64,000 bases of DNA from Candidatus Gastranaerophilales bacterium (GTDB lineage Bacteria > Cyanobacteriota > Vampirovibrionia > Gastranaerophilales > Gastranaerophilaceae), in NCBI GenBank assembly GCA_944325575.1, contig CALVAR010000008.1, positions 22,149 to 86,148 of the forward strand, in the 5' to 3' direction. The position numbers and the translations under genes were made by a program. Shown one piece after another: positions 16,388 to 23,721 of the stretch. Numbering within the stretch: position 1 is the first letter of the stretch; each line of letters opens with the position of its first letter. The notes beneath the pieces are model-generated. The model was not told the DNA's origin and ran no database searches. It worked only from the letters and a program-made list of their open reading frames with translations.

Positions 16388-17226
16388 TACAATTTATATT
16401 TAATAACAGTATTGTTACCCTGTTCTGTTATATACATATAGCTGCCTTTTACTATCAGGTAATATGGATTTGTAATTTTATCCATAAATGTATATATCTG
16501 ACCGGCTTTGTTTATTTTTAAGATATTATTTTTTGCGTAGTTTGCTACATAAAGATTATCCATTGAGTCAAATGCAAGACCTATTGGACCGCCTAGCTGC
16601 GGGCTTTTTGAATAAAGCTGTGATTGACCGTTTGGCATAACTTTGTATATGCAGTTATCTGTATAGCTTGCAACATACAACACACCTTTTGAATCAACAG
16701 CTAAACCCGTAGGCCCTGAAAATTTATCAACAATGCTTTTATTTTGCGGTACTGCAGAATTAACTGTAGAAAGTGCATTTTTTGCGGCAGCTTTTTGTGA
16801 TGCTATGGTTATTTGATTTTTTAAGCTTTGAGCTTTGCTGTACAAATCATCTGTTTGAGAAATTTTATTTACATAAAATAAAGCTCTTTCTGTATTTCCG
16901 ACCTTGTAATACAATTCTGCAAGTTTGTATACCGTTTCTTTATCATTGGGATCAAGTTGATTGATTTTTGAATATGATGCTATTGCAGACTGGTAACTTT
17001 TTAAAAATTCATATAAAGCACCAAGATTGTAATACGCGTCTACAAAATCAGGATCTTTTGCTACTGCACTTTTAAATGATTCAATGGCCTTGCCGTATTC
17101 ACCTCTGGAATACAAGTCCAAACCTTCATTGTAGTACATTGCACCTTCTGTTGAGTAAGCAAATGCGCTGTTTGCTGCAGAAGCAAGGAATAAAGTTAAT
17201 CCTAAAATTACAAGTATCTTTTTCAT
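16384..17226 (-). CDS. Secreted TPR plus NHL-repeat protein
   Basis: A 280-residue exported protein. A signal peptide ('[23 protein letters not shown]') is followed by about three TPR units (roughly residues 28-130: '[31 protein letters not shown]', '[13 protein letters not shown]', '[20 protein letters not shown]') and then NHL/beta-propeller blades from about 165 ('[26 protein letters not shown]', '[26 protein letters not shown]'). Only about three blades are present, fewer than a closed propeller needs, so it may oligomerise or be a partial propeller. GGAG precedes the ATG. A periplasmic protein-binding role is likely, but the partner is unknown. Confidence 0.8.
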   Translation of the reverse strand: MKKILVILGLTLFLASAANSAFAYSTEGAMYYNEGLDLYSRGEYGKAIESFKSAVAKDPDFVDAYYNLGALYEFLKSYQSAIASYSKINQLDPNDKETVYKLAELYYKVGNTERALFYVNKISQTDDLYSKAQSLKNQITIASQKAAAKNALSTVNSAVPQNKSIVDKFSGPTGLAVDSKGVLYVASYTDNCIYKVMPNGQSQLYSKSPQLGGPIGLAFDSMDNLYVANYAKNNILKINKAGQIYTFMDKITNPYYLIVKGSYMYITEQGNNTVIKYKLY

Positions 17227-17250
17227 CTTTTCTCCAATTTCTATTATTAA

Positions 17251-18714
17251 TTACAGATTTGGTTCTCTTTGTAAATCTTTTATTGCCTGTTCAAAATTAT
17301 AAGCCATATTGAATAATTTTTCTTCCTGCAATGCCGGTGCCAGTATCTGAAGTCCTATTGGCATTCCGTCAGAATCATAACCGCATGGCAGACTTAATCC
17401 CGGAATGCCGGCAAGGTTAGCACTGATTGTACCTATATCTGTCAGATACATACTAAGCGGATCTTCTACTTTTGAACCTATTTCAAACGCTGTATTTGGA
17501 CAGGTTGGTGAAATAAGTATATCAGCTTTTTCAAATGCTTTATCAAAGTCTGCTTTAATTAAACTTCTCAATTGTTGAGCTTTTTTGTAATAAGCATCAT
17601 AATAACCGGCACTGAGAGCATAAGTACCGAGCATAATTCTTCTTTTTACTTCATCGCCAAAACCTTCCGCTCTTGTTTTTGTATACATTTCAAGAAGATT
17701 TTTCGGGTCTTTTGTTCTGTGTCCGTATTTTACACCGTCAAATCTTGCAAGGTTTGAGCTTGCTTCTGCTGTTGCAAGAATATAATATACACCGATTGAA
17801 TATTTAAGAAGCGGTAATGAAATTTCTACAATCTCTGCTCCCAAATCTTTATATGTTTGAATAGCTGCTTCAACAGCTCGTTTTACATCAGAAGATACAC
17901 CTTCTGTCAATAATTCTTTTATTACGCCTACTTTTGCTCCTTTAATATCTTTGTTCAGTGCTTTTGAAAAAGCAGGAACCGGAATATTTAAAGAAGTTGA
18001 ATCATGAGAATCATGACCGCTTATTGCTTCCAGCAATAATGCGCAATCCTCTACACTTCTTGCAAAAGGACCTATTTGGTCAAGTGAAGAAGCAAAAGCA
18101 ATCAATCCGTATCTGGAAACTCTGCCGTAAGTCGGTTTCATACCTACAATACCGCAAAAACTTGCAGGAAGACGGATACTTCCGCCAGTGTCAGAGCCCA
18201 GCGCCAGAGCTGATTCATATCCTGCTACAGCAGCGGCTGAACCGCCGGAGCTTCCTCCCGGAACTTTATTTGTATCCCAGGGGTTTCTTGTGATTTTAAA
18301 CGCAGAGTTTTCCGTAGAAGAACCCATTGCAAATTCATCAAGATTTACTTTTCCTAAAACAGGTATCAAATTTTCTTTAAGTTTTACGGAAACAGTTGCA
18401 TCGTATGGTGAAACAAAATTCTCCAAAATTTTGCTTGATGCTGTTGTTTTTGTATTTTTAAGGTTAATATTATCTTTTAAAGCAAGAGGAATGCCTGCAA
18501 GCGGAGGCAGATTTTCACCTGCTGCTATTTTTTTATCAACTTCTTTTGCTGTTTCAACAGCCTGTTCTTTGCATAAGGAATTGAAGGCTCCTATTACTCC
18601 GTCAATTTCTTCTATTCTTTTATATTCTGCGTTAACAAGTTCAACAGCTGATATTTCTTTATTTAAAATAGCTTTTTTTTGTTCAGCCGCAGTCTTTTTT
18701 AATAATTCTTCCAT
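17251..18714 (-). CDS. gatA: Glutamyl-tRNA(Gln) amidotransferase subunit A
   Basis: The amidase subunit of GatCAB, which releases ammonia from glutamine to convert Glu-tRNA(Gln) into Gln-tRNA(Gln), replacing glutaminyl-tRNA synthetase. The 487-residue protein carries the complete Ser-cisSer-Lys machinery: Lys80 in 'PLALKDNI', the glycine-serine loop 'PGGSSGGSAAAVAG' (152-165) and the nucleophile Ser179 in 'SDTGGSIRLPA'. GGGAG precedes the start. gatB and gatC are not adjacent. The TPR/NHL gene begins 24 bases downstream on the same strand and may be co-transcribed. Confidence 0.97.
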   Translation of the reverse strand: MEELLKKTAAEQKKAILNKEISAVELVNAEYKRIEEIDGVIGAFNSLCKEQAVETAKEVDKKIAAGENLPPLAGIPLALKDNINLKNTKTTASSKILENFVSPYDATVSVKLKENLIPVLGKVNLDEFAMGSSTENSAFKITRNPWDTNKVPGGSSGGSAAAVAGYESALALGSDTGGSIRLPASFCGIVGMKPTYGRVSRYGLIAFASSLDQIGPFARSVEDCALLLEAISGHDSHDSTSLNIPVPAFSKALNKDIKGAKVGVIKELLTEGVSSDVKRAVEAAIQTYKDLGAEIVEISLPLLKYSIGVYYILATAEASSNLARFDGVKYGHRTKDPKNLLEMYTKTRAEGFGDEVKRRIMLGTYALSAGYYDAYYKKAQQLRSLIKADFDKAFEKADILISPTCPNTAFEIGSKVEDPLSMYLTDIGTISANLAGIPGLSLPCGYDSDGMPIGLQILAPALQEEKLFNMAYNFEQAIKDLQREPNL

Positions 18715-18788
18715 AATACTCCCGTATTTTTAGTGGTGTCATATATTTACTATTCAATATACATAATTATAATCTAAAAATAAGTTAG

Positions 18789-18898
18789 TTGTCCGAGAAA
18801 ATTTTGCTGTAAGGAAGCTGAGCAAAATTTTTGAGTGTTACTTGAAAAGGTGAGCGGGTGCCGGCTGCGTTGAGTAGGCGCTAACCACGGCACCGGCT
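18789..18898. repeat. Intergenic hairpin repeat, family R1 copy 2
   Basis: Second copy of the element at 3080. The 17-base block GTCCGAGAAAATTTTGC and the 20-base block TGAGCAAAATTTTTGAGTGT match copy 1 exactly. The 3' part GTGAGCGGGTGCCGG also matches, but here it closes into a hairpin through GTGCCG/CGGCAC. It lies in the 307-base gap upstream of the plus-strand gene at 19022. The rest of that gap is AT-rich with no gene. Confidence 0.8.
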
Positions 18899-19021
18899 TG
18901 GATATTTAACAAGTTTTTATTTTTTACAAAAATTGTAAATATTTGTTAAAACTTTAAGTAAAATTCTAAAGAAATAATTTTTGATAACCGATAACTTATA
19001 TGTAAAAAGGAGTATCAGATT

Positions 19022-19699
19022 ATGGGCATGTCGGCATCACAGGCACGTTACCTGTGTTTAACAGCTAGAAAGAATAATGTTGAGTTTCAAATCCAGCAAT
19101 TAACTCAGCAAAAGTTAATGCTTGCTAATCAACTGGATGACGAAGCTACATTGTGGAGCGACGGCATGAATGTCCAGCATCTGTATTATTCGTCTGACGG
19201 ATCAGGCGGATCTGTTACATCTGATTTGCCGAGATTGACTTATTCAATTGTTACAAAATCTATGGGTGACGGTGGTATGGGCCTTAAAGTAAGAGACTCA
19301 TACGGTCGTGAGGTTGTGCCGGAATTACCTGAGGTTCTGCCTGAAGGTAAAACAGTTGCTGATTATGTAGTTGAGCCTTATTGTAATCAGGCTGATTATT
19401 TTGAAAATAATTTAAAAACAGGCAACTGGGCTATTCAATCTTATGATGATCAGGGCAATCTTGTTGATATGTCTATAGAAGGCAGTTCTTTTATTTATCA
19501 GGGTGTGGATTCTGCAGACTATGCAGTTGCCAATGCAGAGTATAATAGAAAAGTTGAAAGTCTTGAAAGAATAGACAAGAGATTTGATATGCAGATTCAG
19601 CAGCTTTCTACTGAACAAAAGGCAATAGAAACAGAAATGGATTCCGTTAAGAAAGTTATTGATAAAAACATTGAAGAAACATTTAAAACATTCGGCTAA
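19022..19699 (+). CDS. Lineage-specific coiled-coil MG-family protein
   Basis: A 225-residue protein starting 'MGMSASQARYLCLTARKN' and running through 'QIQQLTQQKLMLANQ' as a helix, then a middle domain with Gly/Ser/Asp and beta-like sequence (about 55-170), then a C-terminal coiled coil ending 'NIEETFKTFG'. Both ends resemble the 131-residue protein at 49992, which ends 'NIEKTFKYGN' and also has 'LAN' about residue 36; I take them as one family. No signal peptide, no Cys pairs. The long helical termini with a variable middle recall exported flagellar/type III-type filament or translocator proteins, but this is analogy only. AAGGAG precedes the ATG. Confidence 0.7.
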   Translation: MGMSASQARYLCLTARKNNVEFQIQQLTQQKLMLANQLDDEATLWSDGMNVQHLYYSSDGSGGSVTSDLPRLTYSIVTKSMGDGGMGLKVRDSYGREVVPELPEVLPEGKTVADYVVEPYCNQADYFENNLKTGNWAIQSYDDQGNLVDMSIEGSSFIYQGVDSADYAVANAEYNRKVESLERIDKRFDMQIQQLSTEQKAIETEMDSVKKVIDKNIEETFKTFG

Positions 19700-20691
19700 A
19701 AATTGACACTTAACCAGGCGGATAAACTGTTGCTAAGATTGTACTCGCCGACTTTTTGACCGGTTTCTGTTGTAACAATATTATTTAAAGAGTTTTTAAG
19801 GAGATTTTTGTCTATGGAATTAATATTAAGCCAGTTTAGTTGTAACATAGTTTCTATTGCTATGATGTTTCTTGCCTTCATATCCGCATCCATAATTTTA
19901 AACGCTAAAACTTCTTGCGTATCTGTGTTGGCAATGCACAAAAGACCACCGGCTCCGGCTTTTGCTATAAGTTTATGATTCATCTGCATAATTTGTGTTT
20001 CCGGTCTGTCTTGCCCTCCCATGAGATACGGGTTTTTTATAGCAGCATATTTTATGTCAGGATAGTTTTCCGTGCAAAATAAATTGTAAAAACCTATAGC
20101 TAATTCTTCTAAAGATGTGGCCCAATTTGGCGCTCCGCAGCCGTCAGCAGTAAGAGGCAGTTCGTTTTCTGTCTCGCACAGTTCTTTTATTTTTGTGTAT
20201 ATTAATTTTTGAATAGGATGGTCTGTTTCAAGATATGTTTTTGTATCCCATCCCATTTGTTTGCATACGGCAAGCATTAGAGTGTGTTTACCGGAACAGT
20301 TATTGTGTAATGCTAAGTATGTCTTGAATTTTATCTGTTCTTCTTTATTAAGCGGTTCAATTGCCGGACATTTTAAATCGGACTCTGATAAGCCTGCTTT
20401 TTTTAAAAGATTTCTTAGAATTTCTAAATGTACAGGTTCCCCCGTGTGGGATGCACAGCAGACAGCAATTTCTTCCTCCGTAAGGTTAAAATAATCTTTG
20501 GTTTTCAGGTCTTGAATTATGCTTGCTTGAAGAGGCTTTGCACAAGAACGTTGAAAAAAAGGATAATTATTTGTTTTGCCGAAGGTTTTGATATTTTTGT
20601 CAGCATCACAATAAACTACATAACCGTAATATTGAAGTTCTGTAAGTCCGTTTCTTGTTTCAATAAGTAATAATTCCGGTGAAAGCTGCAT
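19696..20691 (-). CDS. L-asparaginase II family protein
   Basis: A 331-residue member of the AnsA-like asparaginase II family (PF06089), distinct from the bacterial type I/II asparaginases. Diagnostic stretches are 'PFFQRSCAKPLQASIIQDL' near the start, 'CCASHTGEPVHLEILRNLLKKAGL', 'LHNNCSGKHTLMLAVCKQMGW', 'ADGCGAPNWATSLEELAIGF' and 'KAGAGGLLCIAN'. It presumably hydrolyses asparagine to aspartate in the cytoplasm. The upstream gene stops 2 bases before this start and there is no separate Shine-Dalgarno, so translation is probably coupled. The 3' end overlaps the convergent gene at 19699 by 4 bases. Confidence 0.88.
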   Translation of the reverse strand: MQLSPELLLIETRNGLTELQYYGYVVYCDADKNIKTFGKTNNYPFFQRSCAKPLQASIIQDLKTKDYFNLTEEEIAVCCASHTGEPVHLEILRNLLKKAGLSESDLKCPAIEPLNKEEQIKFKTYLALHNNCSGKHTLMLAVCKQMGWDTKTYLETDHPIQKLIYTKIKELCETENELPLTADGCGAPNWATSLEELAIGFYNLFCTENYPDIKYAAIKNPYLMGGQDRPETQIMQMNHKLIAKAGAGGLLCIANTDTQEVLAFKIMDADMKARNIIAIETMLQLNWLNINSIDKNLLKNSLNNIVTTETGQKVGEYNLSNSLSAWLSVNF

Positions 20692-20693
20692 AG

Positions 20694-21470
20694 TTATTTG
20701 TTTTTATTCTGTATATTAAATATTGCTCGCAGTTTATCTTTTAGCAGGTGATTTTCTGCAAGAAGTTTTTTGTTTTGTTCGGTTAGTTCTCTTATTTTTG
20801 CTTCAAGTTCCGGTTGTTGAACCGCTTGTGTTTCTGTATTTTGTACCTGTTTCGCCGCAGAAGAAAGTATATATCGTTTTTTTGCCTCTTCTTTTGTGTA
20901 GAGAATTTTGTCTATATCTTTATTTGCGACATACCCCATACTTATCATAATTTCACCGGTCTTTAGTCTTTCATCCGGATGTTCTAGATTGTGCTGTTTT
21001 TGTTTTCTTAAAACGTCATCCAGTTCTTCTACATTAATTTTATTTAATCTTTTTACGTATTCACCAATTCTTATTTCACCTGCAAGATAAAAAACAGATG
21101 CACTTAAAACAGGATCGGAAGGATTTCTTATAAATTCTTTTCTTATGCATTCCGCAAGGTATTTTGAGGATTCTTCAAGTGTCCAGAAGTTATTTAATGT
21201 TATATCAATAACTCTAAGTTTGTTTGAAGCTGCTTCTAAATATTTGTATATGTTAAAATCAAGACCGTTTTCATGTGTTTCAAGCTCTTTTTTTCCTTTA
21301 AATGTTATTTCCGGTACAAATACGGGATAGATTTCACTTGTTGTATCATGATCAGAAACAGATGCTAATTTTTCTTTCAATCTTTTTTGTATGTCAAGAT
21401 ACACAACTTCCTGCACCCATACAGGTGCTTCAAGGATAGTATTCATAAGTATACTAAGATTATTTTGCAC
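20694..21470 (-). CDS. Hypothetical protein with MshEN-like segment and C-terminal coiled coil
   Basis: A 258-residue cytoplasmic protein I cannot assign. A mixed N-terminal domain is followed at about residues 165-190 by 'LKTGEIMISMGYVANKDIDKIL', which resembles the 'LGEILVELGYIT' signature of the MshEN/GspE N-terminal domain, a nucleotide or c-di-GMP binding fold in type II secretion and pilus ATPases. The C-terminal 60 residues are a Leu-zipper-like coiled coil ('LEAKIRELTEQNKKLLAENHLLKDKL'). GTG 21470 is chosen because GGAG stands 7 bases upstream; an ATG 24 bases later is the alternative. It is coupled to the asparaginase gene downstream. Confidence 0.65.
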   Translation of the reverse strand: MQNNLSILMNTILEAPVWVQEVVYLDIQKRLKEKLASVSDHDTTSEIYPVFVPEITFKGKKELETHENGLDFNIYKYLEAASNKLRVIDITLNNFWTLEESSKYLAECIRKEFIRNPSDPVLSASVFYLAGEIRIGEYVKRLNKINVEELDDVLRKQKQHNLEHPDERLKTGEIMISMGYVANKDIDKILYTKEEAKKRYILSSAAKQVQNTETQAVQQPELEAKIRELTEQNKKLLAENHLLKDKLRAIFNIQNKNK

Positions 21471-21567
21471 TGATAAACTCCACTACATCAACTATTCAAA
21501 TAAATACAATTGTATATTATAATATCATATATAGTTTATTAAGCAAAATTCTTAACAAGAGGCAGAT

Positions 21568-22026
21568 ATGGGTATAGATGGTTTTTCAATGTCGAATCTC
21601 GGATTAAACCGTAATTTAACGTCTGCTCAACTGGCAAATGAAGCTGAGATGACTGCAAATCAGGCCCTAGAAAACCAAATAGCAGATGTTGACGGTGTAG
21701 GGAAAAAGGAAAAAGCCGGAAGAAAAGATCCTGATGCTGCCTTTAACGGTACCATTCCGTTTATTGGAGAACCAAAAGAAAAAGATGATGAAGAAAATCC
21801 AAATGAACAAGAAAATGAGCCACAACAGGAACAGCAGGTGTCTTCAAATGAAGAAGACGACGATGAAGGAAACCAGTATCATTTTAAGCTTAATAACGAA
21901 GGATTGATAGAAGTTTGGGATTCCACAACCGACAGTGTTGTAAAAACAATCTCTCCTGAAGATGCATCAAATACTCTTTTGCATATGTCAAAGATTCCCG
22001 GCATTTTTGTTAACAAAGAAATTTAG
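21568..22026 (+). CDS. Protein with C-terminal FlaG-like domain
   Basis: A 152-residue protein in three parts: an N-terminus 'MGIDGFSMSNLGLNRNLTSAQLAN' in the style of the window's MG-family; a disordered acidic middle (about 50-105) rich in Glu, Asp, Asn and Gln; and a C-terminal domain 'YHFKLNNEGLIEVWDSTTDSVVKTISPEDASNTLLHMSKIPGIFV'. The last matches the FlaG pattern of 'V.V.D..TG.VVRQIPPEE'. FlaG normally sits beside flagellin and FliD genes and affects filament length, yet no such genes are here. The similarity is by eye and moderate. The 3' end overlaps the convergent rqcH by 4 bases. Confidence 0.6.
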   Translation: MGIDGFSMSNLGLNRNLTSAQLANEAEMTANQALENQIADVDGVGKKEKAGRKDPDAAFNGTIPFIGEPKEKDDEENPNEQENEPQQEQQVSSNEEDDDEGNQYHFKLNNEGLIEVWDSTTDSVVKTISPEDASNTLLHMSKIPGIFVNKEI

Positions 22027-23720
22027 TCTGCAACAATTTCTGTTTCGTTTTTATAAACAACGAACCCTGCCTTTGTATTATTAGGACGTTTTATGTATTT
22101 TCGCATTGTGTAAACAACAGGCACCTTGGTGGAATTTTTAGCTGTTGAATATTCTTTGGCAAGTTTTGCTGTTTTTAGTATGACATTATCCGGAATTTGC
22201 GCCTGATTTTTTTGTGCTTTTAATATTACATGCGAGCCCGGTGTGTTTAATGTGTGAAACCACAAATCATTAGGAGAAGATATTTTTGAATACAGGTAGT
22301 CATTTTGTTTGCTGTTTTTTCCTATATAGACAATAAAACCTTCTATGTTTTCTTTTGTTATATTTATTGTTTCCTCTTTTTTATTTTTGTTTTTATTGTT
22401 TTGCATTTGAGTTTGAGGCTCTATTTCTGCCAGAATATCTTTTAATTCAGATATATTATTGCTGACATCAACATCATAGAGCAGCTGCTGCAAATACTTA
22501 ATCTCTTCTTCTGTATTGATAATCATTTCCTGTGCAATAAGATATGCTTTTTTATTTTTGTTATAAAGCTCAAAATATCTTTTTGCGTTTTCTATCGGGG
22601 ACAAGTTTTCGTCAAGGGAAATTTCTATCATTGAATCTGTTTCATAGTCTTTTAGCATAACGCTTTTTTCTCCGGATTGTATTTGGTATGCGTTTGCTGT
22701 GAGCAGATTGCCTTTTGTCATATACAATTTTGCTTTATCTTTTTTATCTATTTGCTTTTGCTGGTTTTGATAAGTATTTCTTAATTTTTTCAGTTCTTTA
22801 TTTATTTTTGTTTTCAGATTGGTTTTCAGGTTATTAACAAAAGTTTTTTCTATGTTGTATGAAAAATAATCGTCAATAAGTTCATTTATGCTTGTATATT
22901 GTCTGCCAAGTTTAGCCAAGCAAGAAAATTTTGAATAATTTTTATCAACAGTATAGATTTTTTCTTTGTTATCCAAAAATTCATGTAATGTTACAAATAA
23001 CAGCTGTGAGTCTTTCTCCTGTATATTTTTTGCGGGAAGTTCAGGTGAAATATTTGTCTTTATGCATATTTCTTCAACTACTGCCTGTGATAAAGAAAAG
23101 TATCTTTCCGAAATTGTTTTTTTTAAAGAATCTTCTGATTTTTTTAGTGCACTAAGAAACCAATCATATCTGGTTTGCAGCAGATTTTTTTTGTTCTGTT
23201 TGGGCGGATAAATATAAGGCAGTCCGCCGGCAAGTTCTCTTTCTTTGCTTTTTTCCGCACCAATATTGTGTGCACAGCCTATAATTATATTGTTATCCGT
23301 ATTGTATAAAACAATATTACTGTGCTTGCCCATAAGTTCTATGGAAAGGCACTCTTCTATTCTGTCTCCGAGTTCATTGTAGTTTTCAAAAGTAAGTTCA
23401 ATAATCCTTTCAAAATCCGGCTTTGATATGTTTAAAATCCTTGCCCCTTCCATATGCTTTCTTAAAAGCATACAAAACATCGGCGGCTGTTTGGGAATTT
23501 CTATGTTTCTTCTTATTTCGTTTTCTTTGTTCATAAAACAAAGATGATAAAAATCAGGATTTATATTTATATAAAGCTTTCTTGTCTCTGTTTTGTTACG
23601 GAGCTGCAAAATCACTTCACGCCGGGTGGGCTGCTGAATTTTCTGGATTCTTGCATTAATAAAAAAATCTTTATTTTCATTGTAAAAAGCTTCAAGAAGC
23701 AGTGAGTCGATGTGAAGCAT
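22023..23720 (-). CDS. rqcH: NFACT-family ribosome quality control factor
   Basis: A homologue of bacterial RqcH (also called FbpA), which binds obstructed 50S subunits and directs C-terminal alanine tailing of the stalled chain. The 565-residue protein has the NFACT-N domain ('MLHIDSLLLEAFYNEN...IQKIQQPTRREVILQLRN'), helix-hairpin-helix and coiled-coil middle (about 250-440), and the NFACT-R domain 'GFIVYIGKNSKQNDYL...SPNDLWFHTLNTPGSHVIL'. The Asp-Arg pair usual after the N-domain strand appears here as Glu-Arg ('DFERIIEL'). ATG 23720 begins the family's normal N-terminus; the upstream 20 codons overlap the preceding gene. Coupled to the CHASE2 gene (TAAAATG). Confidence 0.9.
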   Translation of the reverse strand: MLHIDSLLLEAFYNENKDFFINARIQKIQQPTRREVILQLRNKTETRKLYININPDFYHLCFMNKENEIRRNIEIPKQPPMFCMLLRKHMEGARILNISKPDFERIIELTFENYNELGDRIEECLSIELMGKHSNIVLYNTDNNIIIGCAHNIGAEKSKERELAGGLPYIYPPKQNKKNLLQTRYDWFLSALKKSEDSLKKTISERYFSLSQAVVEEICIKTNISPELPAKNIQEKDSQLLFVTLHEFLDNKEKIYTVDKNYSKFSCLAKLGRQYTSINELIDDYFSYNIEKTFVNNLKTNLKTKINKELKKLRNTYQNQQKQIDKKDKAKLYMTKGNLLTANAYQIQSGEKSVMLKDYETDSMIEISLDENLSPIENAKRYFELYNKNKKAYLIAQEMIINTEEEIKYLQQLLYDVDVSNNISELKDILAEIEPQTQMQNNKNKNKKEETINITKENIEGFIVYIGKNSKQNDYLYSKISSPNDLWFHTLNTPGSHVILKAQKNQAQIPDNVILKTAKLAKEYSTAKNSTKVPVVYTMRKYIKRPNNTKAGFVVYKNETEIVAD

Positions 23721-23721
23721 T

